From an uncultured Brevinema sp. (GTDB lineage Bacteria; Spirochaetota; Brevinematia; Brevinematales; Brevinemataceae), in the NCBI GenBank assembly GCA_947036575.1, contig CAMQSH010000143.1:1-5054 (forward strand): a stretch of 5,054 nucleotides of DNA, in the 5' to 3' direction. Positions 1-4,984 of the stretch are shown piece after piece. Within the stretch, counting starts at the first letter, position 1. Each line of letters starts with the position of its first letter. The position numbers were made by a program, and so were the translations under genes. The notes under the pieces were generated by a model. The model saw only the letters and a program-made list of their open reading frames with translations. It was not told where the DNA came from and ran no database searches.

Positions 1-1
1 A

Positions 2-52
2 CTAATGTCTAAAAAAAGTCTTACTGAATTAGGCGTATTTGTATTAAGATAA
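2..52 (+). CDS. C-terminal tail of a plus-strand gene cut by the window edge (product unknown)
   Basis: One plus-strand frame is open from the window edge to a TAA at 50-52 and would end in ...KKSLTELGVFVLR. The residue mix looks like an ordinary protein C-terminus, and a non-coding stretch and a tRNA promoter follow. Only about 16 codons are visible, so an open frame of this length could arise by chance and no function can be given. The gene, if real, would end about 190 bases before the tRNA gene and read in the same direction. Confidence 0.35.
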   Translation, partial: LMSKKSLTELGVFVLR

Positions 53-205
53 AAACAAAGAACTTTTTTTATAATTTTTTGTTAAATTATCACCCCCAAT
101 TCTAAGATTTTAATAATCATTTAATTTCACTTTTCTTCCAGTTTTAAAAATTAAAGATAACTATACATCAGTAATAAGCTATACTTTATTAAAATAAAAA
201 ATAGC

Positions 206-234
206 TTGACAAAACACTCTCAATATGCTATAAT
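206..234 (+). promoter_or_regulatory. Sigma-70 type promoter of the tRNA-Ser gene
   Basis: TTGACA at 206-211 and TATAAT at 229-234 are both perfect consensus hexamers separated by 17 bases. A TGC directly before the -10 box gives an extended -10 element. The predicted start at about 240-242 lies a few bases before the mature tRNA 5' end at 244. This suits a strongly expressed stable RNA. Confidence 0.9.
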
Positions 235-243
235 ATCACTGAT

Positions 244-328
244 GGAGAGATGGCTGAGTGGTCGAAAGCGGCAGTCTTGAAAACTGTTGTGCAGTAATGT
301 ACCGGGGGTTCGAATCCCTCTCTCTTCG
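244..328 (+). tRNA. tRNA-Ser (anticodon UGA)
   Basis: The acceptor arms GGAGAGA (244-250) and TCTCTTC (321-327) pair over seven positions with one G-T wobble, followed by discriminator G328. The anticodon stem GCAGT/ACTGT closes the loop CTTGAAA, which carries TGA, so the tRNA reads serine UCN codons, chiefly UCA. A long variable arm typical of serine tRNAs precedes the T arm (stem 304-308/316-320, loop TTCGAAT). The 3' CCA is not encoded: the bases after the discriminator are AGT, so the end must be added by CCA-adding enzyme. The gene sits next to an integrase remnant, as expected for a tRNA used as an attachment site. I could not find a duplicated 3' tRNA segment within the window. Confidence 0.97.
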
Positions 329-413
329 AGTAATTCTATTTGAGAATCATGGATATACCTATGTGCTTGCAAGTTGACTACGAATTCCCAGTGGATTCCA
401 AGTAGAAGTATAT

Positions 414-468
414 AAAAAAATACCTATTAAGAAAACTTTTTGGAGTTATTCGTAATGGGTATTTTTTT
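414..468 (+). terminator. Intrinsic terminator after tRNA-Ser, overlapping the integrase start codon
   Basis: Positions 414-429 pair with 453-468 over 16 positions with one G-T wobble. The core is TACCTATTA against TAATGGGTA, flanked by a run of seven A on the left and seven T on the right, so it could work in both directions. The 23-base loop contains the GGAG ribosome-binding site (442-445) of the integrase remnant, and the right arm contains its ATG (455-457). It probably ends the tRNA transcript. Confidence 0.65.
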
Positions 469-729
469 AAATTCAAATGGTTATTATTATGTTGAATTGA
501 CACTCAATAATAAACGAGTTCAAAAATCACTTCGTACAAAGTAAAGATTTTACACGCAAAGTATTTGCACGTAAAATTTTACCCAGATCTTTATCATGTT
601 CTTTTAAGAGAACAAATTCTACAATCTTTTTTCCCAAATTTATCAAACAATCTTCCTCTTCCTATTGCTCCACCTGTACAAGTCAAACAAGATAAACGTA
701 AAACTAGATCTATTAAGATAATGTTTTAG
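455..729 (+). pseudogene. Tyrosine recombinase (phage-type integrase) N-terminal fragment, frameshifted
   Basis: From ATG 455, with GGAG at 442-445, the reading is a short N-terminal domain of the arm-type DNA-binding kind common in tyrosine integrases: MGIFLNSNGYYYVELTLN, then NKRVQKSLRTK, then a stop at 542. A shift to the next frame continues with KDFTRKVFARKIL. A second shift near 574-582 gives PDLYHVLLREQILQSFFPNL and a linker to the TAG at 727-729. Joined, these give about 90 residues with the usual integrase start (Gly-Tyr-Tyr, then basic Lys-Ser-Leu-Arg-Thr). The core-binding region and the catalytic domain (Arg...His-x-x-Arg...Tyr) are absent. The gene is therefore dead through two frameshifts and a 3' deletion. 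Its place 127 bases after tRNA-Ser fits an integrase left beside its attachment site. The assignment rests on pattern recognition of the N-terminus only. Confidence 0.6.
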
Positions 730-825
730 CAATTCATAAAAATGTGGTCTGAGGTTTTGTTCGTTATCAGCACCTTGTTGTTTTTCTTTGGCTATGGCTT
801 TGTAATATTTAGTAATGTTTGGCAT
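730..825 (-). pseudogene. N-terminal fragment of a restriction-modification enzyme (type IIG/ISP-like methylase)
   Basis: The minus-strand frame from ATG 825 has a plausible ribosome-binding site (AAGGA) eight to nine bases upstream. It starts MPNITKYYKAIAKEKQQGAD and goes on NEQNLRPHFYELLKHYL. A helix of this kind followed by the 'E...-R-P-x-[FL]-x-x-L-L' pattern is typical of the first residues of large single-chain restriction-methylase proteins, which are normally several hundred to over a thousand residues long. After about residue 32 the frame runs antisense through the integrase remnant (to a stop at 643) and loses any family character, so the join is near 730. Nothing of the methylase (NPPY motif) or nuclease parts remains. 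A promoter at 861-889 points into it. It could instead be a short real ORF of 60 residues, but the antisense overlap makes that unlikely. Confidence 0.5.
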
Positions 826-860
826 TTATTGATCCTTAATCTTTAGAGAGTAGCTATTAT

Positions 861-889
861 ATTATAAATCGCTTTCTCAATAATCACAA
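861..889 (-). promoter_or_regulatory. Promoter of the restriction-modification fragment
   Basis: On the minus strand TTGTGA (889-884) lies 17 bases before a perfect TATAAT (866-861), about 35 bases upstream of the ATG at 825. The -35 box matches consensus at four of six positions. It diverges from the plus-strand promoter at 919-947. Confidence 0.55.
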
Positions 890-918
890 TAATAATAAAG
901 CTATTTATTACTAGGATC

Positions 919-947
919 TTGACAAATTATTGGAAGTGTTATATAAT
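919..947 (+). promoter_or_regulatory. Perfect consensus promoter of a non-coding RNA
   Basis: TTGACA (919-924), a 17-base spacer and TATAAT (942-947) match the housekeeping consensus exactly. The expected start at about 953-955 coincides with the left arm of a long terminal stem. No open reading frame with a ribosome-binding site follows on this strand for several hundred bases, so the product should be an RNA. Confidence 0.85.
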
Positions 948-952
948 TATAG

Positions 953-1181
953 TGCAATCTTTTTCACAGGTTAGAAATAATCTGTTTTCTATCTCATACT
1001 TTTTAGAAGTAAGGGATTATCGTTTGATAGTTCTTTTTTATTTTTAAAGTAATGCTCTTCTTGTTTTGATACTGGTCACACAGTATATTTATTATAATTG
1101 CTCATAGCAGTTTGTATAATTTTTGTGTGATTGGATATTAGATAGAAATATTTAAGATTTTTTCTTGTGAAAAAGATTGCA
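953..1181 (+). ncRNA. Candidate structured non-coding RNA (~229 nt, closed terminal stem, 6S-like outline)
   Basis: The two ends pair perfectly over GCAATCTTTTTCACA (954-968) and TGTGAAAAAGATTGC (1166-1180). The stem extends to 953/1181 and, through one wobble, to 970/1164. Further in, TTTCTATCT (986-994) pairs with AGATAGAAA (1140-1148), and the flanks between the two stems are equal at 15 bases each, so the molecule can fold as a rod. A local alternative is the hairpin at 967-984, seven pairs closed by a GAAA tetraloop. The middle holds small hairpins such as ATACTG/CAGTAT and TGCT/AGCA. A perfect promoter starts at the left arm. Closed ends, size and rod shape resemble 6S RNA, but I cannot confirm the central bubble. 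RNase P, tmRNA and SRP RNA signatures are absent. A short mobile element with terminal inverted repeats is the main alternative, although I see no target duplication. Confidence 0.5.
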
Positions 1182-1237
1182 ATACAAACTCTATGAGCTT
1201 TTTTGTTTGCATTCTAACTATCATAACAATAACAAAT

Positions 1238-1274
1238 AAAGCTTATCAAGATTAGTTTCTTTAGATAAGCTTTT
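1238..1274 (+). terminator. Hairpin with short T-run downstream of the candidate RNA
   Basis: AAAGCTTATC (1238-1247) pairs exactly with GATAAGCTTT (1264-1273), ten pairs around a 16-base loop, followed by TTCTT. The T-run is interrupted, so it may be a leaky terminator or simply a structured part of a longer transcript. The loop and the sequence after the stem share a similar 'AAGATTAG / TTGATTAG' word. Confidence 0.5.
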
Positions 1275-1336
1275 CTTGATTAGAGTAAGTTATATATTAC
1301 TATCATAATGAGACTTATGTCTCGTGAAATTAGGGT

Positions 1337-1379
1337 AAAGCTCTTGTGTTTCTTATTTAGAACATGGGAGCTTTTTTTT
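1337..1379 (+). terminator. Strong intrinsic terminator on the plus strand
   Basis: AAAGCTC (1337-1343) pairs with GAGCTTT (1368-1374). The helix continues inward to 1351/1360, giving 15 pairs in RNA including G-U wobbles and an eight-base loop, and eight T follow at 1372-1379. No gene ends here, so it should end the transcript that starts near 953 or a second small RNA. A small hairpin GAGAC/GTCTC at 1310-1323 lies just upstream. Confidence 0.75.
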
Positions 1380-1457
1380 GTTATAATTTTTTCAGTTGTA
1401 GAGCAAAGATATCTTACCTTAATATGTCAAAATAAAAAATGATCCTACAAAGAAATC

Positions 1458-1492
1458 AAAAAAAAAGAGAGAATGTTTAACATTCTCTCTTT
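1458..1492 (-). terminator. Intrinsic terminator of the minus-strand genes
   Basis: A nearly perfect palindrome centred on 1478 (GAGAGAATGTT against AACATTCTCTC, plus three A-T pairs) is followed on the minus strand by nine T (1466-1458). It closes any transcript coming from the gene at 1680-3170. On the plus strand the T-run is shorter (TTTAT), so it works mainly leftward. Confidence 0.85.
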
Positions 1493-1502
1493 ATCTATAT
1501 TT

Positions 1503-1531
1503 AGTTTAGCATAGTTTATATTTTTTGTCAA
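1503..1531 (-). promoter_or_regulatory. Strong minus-strand promoter facing directly into a terminator
   Basis: On the minus strand TTGACA (1531-1526) is followed after 17 bases by TAAACT (1508-1503), with TGC just before it as an extended -10. Transcription should begin near 1496, only a few bases before the terminator stem at 1492-1464. The product would be about 40 bases, little more than the hairpin. No gene lies in between. The TATGCTA context resembles the tRNA-Ser promoter of this window. Confidence 0.65.
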
Positions 1532-1571
1532 GAGATTTTTAAGATTTTATTTCATCCACCATGAATTTTTA

Positions 1572-1635
1572 GAAACAGGATGTTTCGTACCCCATGCGAG
1601 CAGGGTGTGCCTATCTTTTTCAGACAGGACGTCTG
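1572..1635 (+). other. Pair of hairpins presenting GGA loops (CsrA/RsmA-site-like, or palindromic repeat)
   Basis: GAAAC-AGGAT-GTTTC (1572-1586) and CAGAC-AGGAC-GTCTG (1621-1635) have different stems but the same central core ACAGGAYGT, with GGA in the loop. Between them ACCC/GGGT (1589-1592/1603-1606) forms a third small stem. Differing stems around a constant loop suggest selection on RNA structure. The core matches the CsrA/RsmA binding consensus on the plus strand. The only certain transcription here is leftward, however, where the loops read TCC, and I see no plus-strand promoter. They may instead be members of a genome-wide palindromic repeat. Confidence 0.35.
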
Positions 1636-1679
1636 ATAGAAAAAGAGTATCACACTATAGGATTTTTAGCACTTCTTTC

Positions 1680-3170
1680 TTATTCAGATTTTTCAGCTCG
1701 TTCTGTTTCAGCACCTACTCGGTTAATATAGGCAATGAGATCGTGAGCATCTTCCATAGTGCTTCTGTCTTCAGGACTTAGAGGAGATTCTTCTTGAAAA
1801 CTTGCATGTAATTCACTATTGTATGAGCAAAGTTGCTTATGAGCTTCGTTGCCAGCTATGTTTTGAGCAAACTCTTTGAATTTAGGATTTCTTAGAATAT
1901 CCTCTATGGTAAGAAATGGAGGTATTTTAAAGGGTTCAATTTCATTTGAAAGGGAGCTAAAAGGTGATACTGATGAGCCACCGACAGGGCTACTAAAATT
2001 ATTGGCTTCTGACGGATTTATATTTGAGCAAGATATTCCACCGCCATACATGAATTGGGTTTCTTCTTGGTATTTAGAACTATAAAAATATTCCATTGAT
2101 GGGTCTCTGTCTATTGATCTTTGTATGTGTGCTTTATATTCTTTCATTGACTTGGCATATGCAAGGCGTTGCTTTTCTAAGGCTTGTTCCTTTTTTGCTT
2201 TAAGGATAGCAAGAGGATTGACTTTATTCAATCCATTCACAAGACTACCCATTAGACTAGGTTGGCTGGTAGTAGCTTTACTGTCTCCTTTGACTGTTGT
2301 CTCCTCAGATACTGGTTCAGGATGTTTAAATTCTGTGAATTCTGGTTCTGGAATAGGACTTGCTTTAATTACCTCAGCTTGTATTGTTCGCATTTCTGGA
2401 GGCTTATTTAAGGTGTTCATTCTAATTTTTTGTATAGTTTTTCCTATTGGAGTTGACAGAAATACTGCGATTGTAGACAACTTAATTTTTTGTAGTGTGC
2501 TAGGAGTAGACAAGGCAGTAAATAAGTTTTTGAATAAATCTAAACCACCTAGTAAATCAATATCACTTGCTGAAGAGTCCCACAATGCTTCTCCAGAGGC
2601 TACATTAGAATAGTATTCTCTATCTTCATCTGAGGTATCTAGCAGATGTGCTACTTGAGAGAGGTCGCCTGTACTCAAAGCTTGTTCTAATAATTTGATT
2701 TTTTTAGCGTCTTCGTGTGCTTCGATAAAAACCTTTCCGTATTGAGCCATGTTTGGTGCAAGTTTTAATAAACTTTCTATTGCCTTTGTTGCTTTTTTAC
2801 CTGCAAATTTTTCTACACTTCCATAGTTTTTTACGAGTGCAGTTGAAAGTTCTCTTGATATATATTTAATTAAGGCATTACCTACTAGATTTTGCTTTAG
2901 TCCCTCATTCAAAATATTCATCACTAATAATGTGTCTGAAAATCCTGGATAAATATCTGTAACTGTATTTATGATAGCACCCAACATGCCTGTAGTTCCC
3001 TGTATGAGTAAAAATCGTTGCTTGCTCTCATAAAATGCTATCGCTTTTTCTATTTTAGCTCTGTCTAATGGACTACGATTATCAGATTTTGCTGGTGATA
3101 CATCTTCTGGTTTAGTAATAATATTATTTCTACCAGTATTTATACTTTGTACTTTTTGTAATTCACTCAT
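1680..3170 (-). CDS. Orphan 496-residue protein, possible secreted effector
   Basis: I do not recognise this family. Translation starts at ATG 3170, preceded by AAGGGAG with six bases of spacing. It begins 45 bases after the stop of the 247-residue paralogue upstream, so the two are probably co-transcribed. There is no signal peptide. Residues 1-35 are polar and look disordered. Residues 36-180 are largely helical with moderately hydrophobic stretches at about 52-72 and 80-100. About 228-246 is a short hydrophobic-basic helix. 268-305 is a Pro/Glu/Thr/Ser-rich linker (SPIPEPEFTEF...). 320-352 is a strongly charged helix likely to form a coiled coil. 376-410 is a Gly/Ser/Asn-rich low-complexity stretch, and the last 40 residues are acidic. 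Polar ends, no catalytic motif and an acidic tail are compatible with a secreted or structural protein, but that is inference. The terminator at 1458-1492 ends its transcript. Confidence 0.9.
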   Translation of the reverse strand: MSELQKVQSINTGRNNIITKPEDVSPAKSDNRSPLDRAKIEKAIAFYESKQRFLLIQGTTGMLGAIINTVTDIYPGFSDTLLVMNILNEGLKQNLVGNALIKYISRELSTALVKNYGSVEKFAGKKATKAIESLLKLAPNMAQYGKVFIEAHEDAKKIKLLEQALSTGDLSQVAHLLDTSDEDREYYSNVASGEALWDSSASDIDLLGGLDLFKNLFTALSTPSTLQKIKLSTIAVFLSTPIGKTIQKIRMNTLNKPPEMRTIQAEVIKASPIPEPEFTEFKHPEPVSEETTVKGDSKATTSQPSLMGSLVNGLNKVNPLAILKAKKEQALEKQRLAYAKSMKEYKAHIQRSIDRDPSMEYFYSSKYQEETQFMYGGGISCSNINPSEANNFSSPVGGSSVSPFSSLSNEIEPFKIPPFLTIEDILRNPKFKEFAQNIAGNEAHKQLCSYNSELHASFQEESPLSPEDRSTMEDAHDLIAYINRVGAETERAEKSE

Positions 3171-3215
3171 GTTATTCTCCCTTATGTATATACACTCTCT
3201 TTCTTGTGTAAAATA

Positions 3216-3959
3216 CTATAAATTTATATGTCTTCTTGCTATATCTAATATGTAAAAATGTTTCCCTGAAATAGGGCTGATATATCTAGCAATAGATAAT
3301 CCATAAAATTGTCCGAATCTTATCTCATAATCAATATCATGATCTTTCTCTAAATGATTATCCATATTAGTATAAGTCGTGATAAGATTAGGTATATCCG
3401 ATTTGATTTTATCTAATAAAATACTGTCCTCAGGATACATTTTTTTGTATATTCCGTCTATTTGCTCCTCTAACATCGCTGTCATTGTATCAAATTGCAT
3501 ATCCTCCTCTATCTCTTCTATTACTCCTGCTACTAATGTAGTCCCCTGATATGATCTCCCATCTAAGACGGTAAATTGAGGTTCTATGGCTCGTCCATCA
3601 TTTAGTAATGTCCTAAATCCTCCACCCATAGAGAAATCAGTCTTATCCTGAGGATCAGTTCTCTCCATAGGGTATGAGTTACTAAAATAGGAATTTGTGA
3701 TATAGACATAGTAGTCTTTAGCGATATCCTGAGGATCTCGGAACTGCTTTTTACCCTTTAGTCGTATGTAGTCGCCCTCATCGTCTAGCTGATAGATGAG
3801 ACCTTCTTGACTAGATCTGTCATTTTCATCGATAACACCCAGAGCTTTGAATAATATTCTTTGTGGGTCTCCGTATTCGTTTATGCACTGTCTCACGCCT
3901 AATATACTGACGAGTAGGGTGCTTAATAGTATTAGTACTATTTTTAGATTTTTATTCAT
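3216..3959 (-). CDS. Membrane-anchored hypothetical protein, second of two tandem paralogues
   Basis: This 247-residue protein belongs to no family I know. The start at ATG 3959 is supported by AAAGGAG with six bases of spacing and by the paralogue beginning with the same MNKNLKIVLILLST. Residues 5-21 form one hydrophobic segment after two lysines, ending ...SILGVRQC. This is a signal peptide or N-terminal anchor; Cys25 lacks a good lipobox (VRQC), so lipoprotein processing is doubtful. The rest is soluble and acidic, so it should lie outside the cytoplasmic membrane. It matches the protein at 4105-4848 at about 89 of the first 94 residues, diverges at about 95-145, and matches again from GVIEEIEE to DNHLEK. 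The partner has one extra residue in the middle, and this copy has one extra near SPISGK. The gene ends 45 bases before the 496-residue gene and is probably read with it. Confidence 0.92.
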   Translation of the reverse strand: MNKNLKIVLILLSTLLVSILGVRQCINEYGDPQRILFKALGVIDENDRSSQEGLIYQLDDEGDYIRLKGKKQFRDPQDIAKDYYVYITNSYFSNSYPMERTDPQDKTDFSMGGGFRTLLNDGRAIEPQFTVLDGRSYQGTTLVAGVIEEIEEDMQFDTMTAMLEEQIDGIYKKMYPEDSILLDKIKSDIPNLITTYTNMDNHLEKDHDIDYEIRFGQFYGLSIARYISPISGKHFYILDIARRHINL

Positions 3960-3965
3960 TTTGTT

Positions 3966-4063
3966 CTCCTTTAGAAAATAACGAACGTTAGTGAGATTAG
4001 TTTCTTATCCTAGCTTGCACCCTTTAGGGAGCGTAAAAATCGAAGATTTTAAGCAGGACTCCT
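3966..4063 (-). repeat. Duplicated leader, copy 2 (upstream of the gene at 3216-3959)
   Basis: This segment repeats the leader of the other paralogue at 4859-4935. Positions 4030-4063 match 4902-4935 exactly over 34 bases, including a small stem AAAATC-gaa-GATTTT and the palindrome AGGAcTCCT. Next to it this copy carries 19 extra bases (4011-4029) containing the palindrome CCCTTTAGGG. The following TTTCTTATCC and the TTCTCCTTTAGAAAA around the ribosome-binding site are again shared, while the bases between them differ. Confidence 0.85.
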
Positions 4064-4064
4064 T

Positions 4065-4087
4065 AAAAAAGCTCTTTCAAGGCTTTT
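4065..4087 (-). terminator. Weak intrinsic terminator between the two paralogues
   Basis: On the minus strand AAAAGC (4087-4082) pairs with GCTTTT (4072-4067) around a short partly paired loop and is followed by further T to 4065. It lies 18 bases after the stop of the upstream paralogue. The stem is short, so partial read-through into the next gene is likely. Confidence 0.5.
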
Positions 4088-4104
4088 CTTATTATTTTAT
4101 TTTT

Positions 4105-4848
4105 TTATAGATTAATATTATCTCGTGCTAGTTTTAAATTATAAAAGTGTTTGCCTGAAGGACTTTTGTATCCTGTAATAAACAGTCCATATTGTTGTCC
4201 ATATCTTATAATATAATTCTTCTCATATTCTTTCTCTAAATGATTATCCATATTGGTGTAAGTTGTGATAAGATCAGGTATCTCTGATTTGATCTTATCT
4301 AATAATACAATATCCTCGGGATACATTTTTTTGTATATTCCGTCTATTTGTTCCTCTAAGACCTCTGTCATTAAAGTAAATCGCATATTCTCCTCTATCT
4401 CTTCTATCACTCCTGCTAATAATGATATAGAATTAACATCTATTCTTAAATCTAAAACATAAAATTGTGGTTCTACTTCTCTACTATCTTCAAGAGTAAT
4501 ATTATACGACGTTCCCATGGAAAAATTAGGATCTCCCTCTTTTCTAGTCCTCACCATGGGTTGCATGTTACTAAAATAGGAGTTAGTGATATAGACATAG
4601 TAGTCTTTAGCTATATCCTGAGGATCTCGGAATACTTTTTTACCTTTTAGTCGTATGTAGTCACCCTCATCGTCTAGCTGATAGATGAGACCTTCTTGAC
4701 TAGATCTGTCGTTTTCATCGATAACACCTAGAGCTTTGAATAATATTCTTTGTGGGTCTCCGTATTCGTTTACGCACTGTCTCACGCCTAGTATACTTAG
4801 GGCTATAGTGCTTAGTAGTATCAGTACTATTTTTAGATTTTTATTCAT
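4105..4848 (-). CDS. Membrane-anchored hypothetical protein, first of two tandem paralogues
   Basis: This gene also encodes 247 residues of unknown family. The start at ATG 4848 follows AAAGGAG with nine bases of spacing. Residues 5-21 are a hydrophobic anchor or signal peptide after MNKNLK, ending at GVRQC. The exported part holds a tract shared word for word with the paralogue (about 27-71, then FRDPQDIAKDYYVYITNSYF), a variable part (about 95-145) and a second shared part (LEEQIDGIYKKMYPED to DNHLEK). The C-terminal 40 residues drift again but keep SGKHFY and INL. Even silent positions in the first third are nearly unchanged between the copies, which points to a recent duplication or to gene conversion limited to the ends. 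No catalytic motif is visible. Upstream lie the shared leader repeat and a strong hairpin, and the next gene follows 145 bases downstream. Confidence 0.92.
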   Translation of the reverse strand: MNKNLKIVLILLSTIALSILGVRQCVNEYGDPQRILFKALGVIDENDRSSQEGLIYQLDDEGDYIRLKGKKVFRDPQDIAKDYYVYITNSYFSNMQPMVRTRKEGDPNFSMGTSYNITLEDSREVEPQFYVLDLRIDVNSISLLAGVIEEIEENMRFTLMTEVLEEQIDGIYKKMYPEDIVLLDKIKSEIPDLITTYTNMDNHLEKEYEKNYIIRYGQQYGLFITGYKSPSGKHFYNLKLARDNINL

Positions 4849-4858
4849 GGTTTTTTTC

Positions 4859-4935
4859 TCCTTTAGAAAACAACGAGTGAAACGACTTTGGTTTCTTATC
4901 CAGCGTAAAAATCGAAGATTTTAAGCAGGACTCCT
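4859..4935 (-). repeat. Duplicated leader, copy 1 (upstream of the gene at 4105-4848)
   Basis: This is the shorter copy of the leader. It has the exact 34-base block at 4902-4935, the shared TTTCTTATCC beside it and the shared ribosome-binding-site end. The 19-base insert of the other copy is missing. Conservation of a non-coding block at the same distance from two start codons suggests either a very recent tandem duplication or a functional leader RNA. I see no convincing -35/-10 pair inside it. Confidence 0.85.
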
Positions 4936-4984
4936 ATCTTAAGAGTATCGTATTTATTATAAATTTTATGATACTATAAGATAG
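4934..4984 (-). terminator. Long hairpin at the end of the upstream gene (terminator-like or repeat)
   Basis: CTATCTTA (4934-4941) pairs with TAAGATAG (4977-4984). After a two-by-one internal loop, nine more pairs (4944-4952 with 4967-4975) follow, around an AT-rich loop. It overlaps the stop codon of the partial gene at 4974-5054 and abuts the 34-base leader repeat. There is no T-run on the minus strand, so it may stabilise the mRNA 3' end rather than terminate. Confidence 0.55.

Noticed and set aside
361..412. A duplicated tRNA 3' end (attachment site) at the GAATTCCC-containing stretch
   Set aside because: The resemblance to the T-loop is limited to a few bases with mismatches, and it does not repeat the acceptor arm.
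643..825. A real 60-residue protein
   Set aside because: Only its first ~32 residues look like a protein family. The rest is the complement of the integrase remnant, so it is better read as a truncated fragment.
953..1181. Retron msr/msd RNA or CRISPR-associated RNA
   Set aside because: The terminal inverted repeat is suggestive, but no reverse transcriptase, cas gene or spaced direct repeats are present in the window.
1391..1440. Minus-strand promoter based on TTGACA near 1425-1430
   Set aside because: No acceptable -10 box lies at 16-18 bases from it.
1876..2613. Plus-strand open frames of 69 and 162 residues
   Set aside because: They lie wholly antisense to the 496-residue gene, which has a good ribosome-binding site and coherent protein character, so they are shadows.
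3216..4848. Classical lipoproteins
   Set aside because: The cysteine at position 25 is preceded by VRQ, which does not fit a lipobox, so only an anchor or signal peptide is claimed.
4265..4924. Plus-strand open frames of 61-65 residues opposite the first paralogue
   Set aside because: They are antisense to a gene whose protein is conserved in its paralogue, have hydrophobic shadow-like composition and are not supported as genes.
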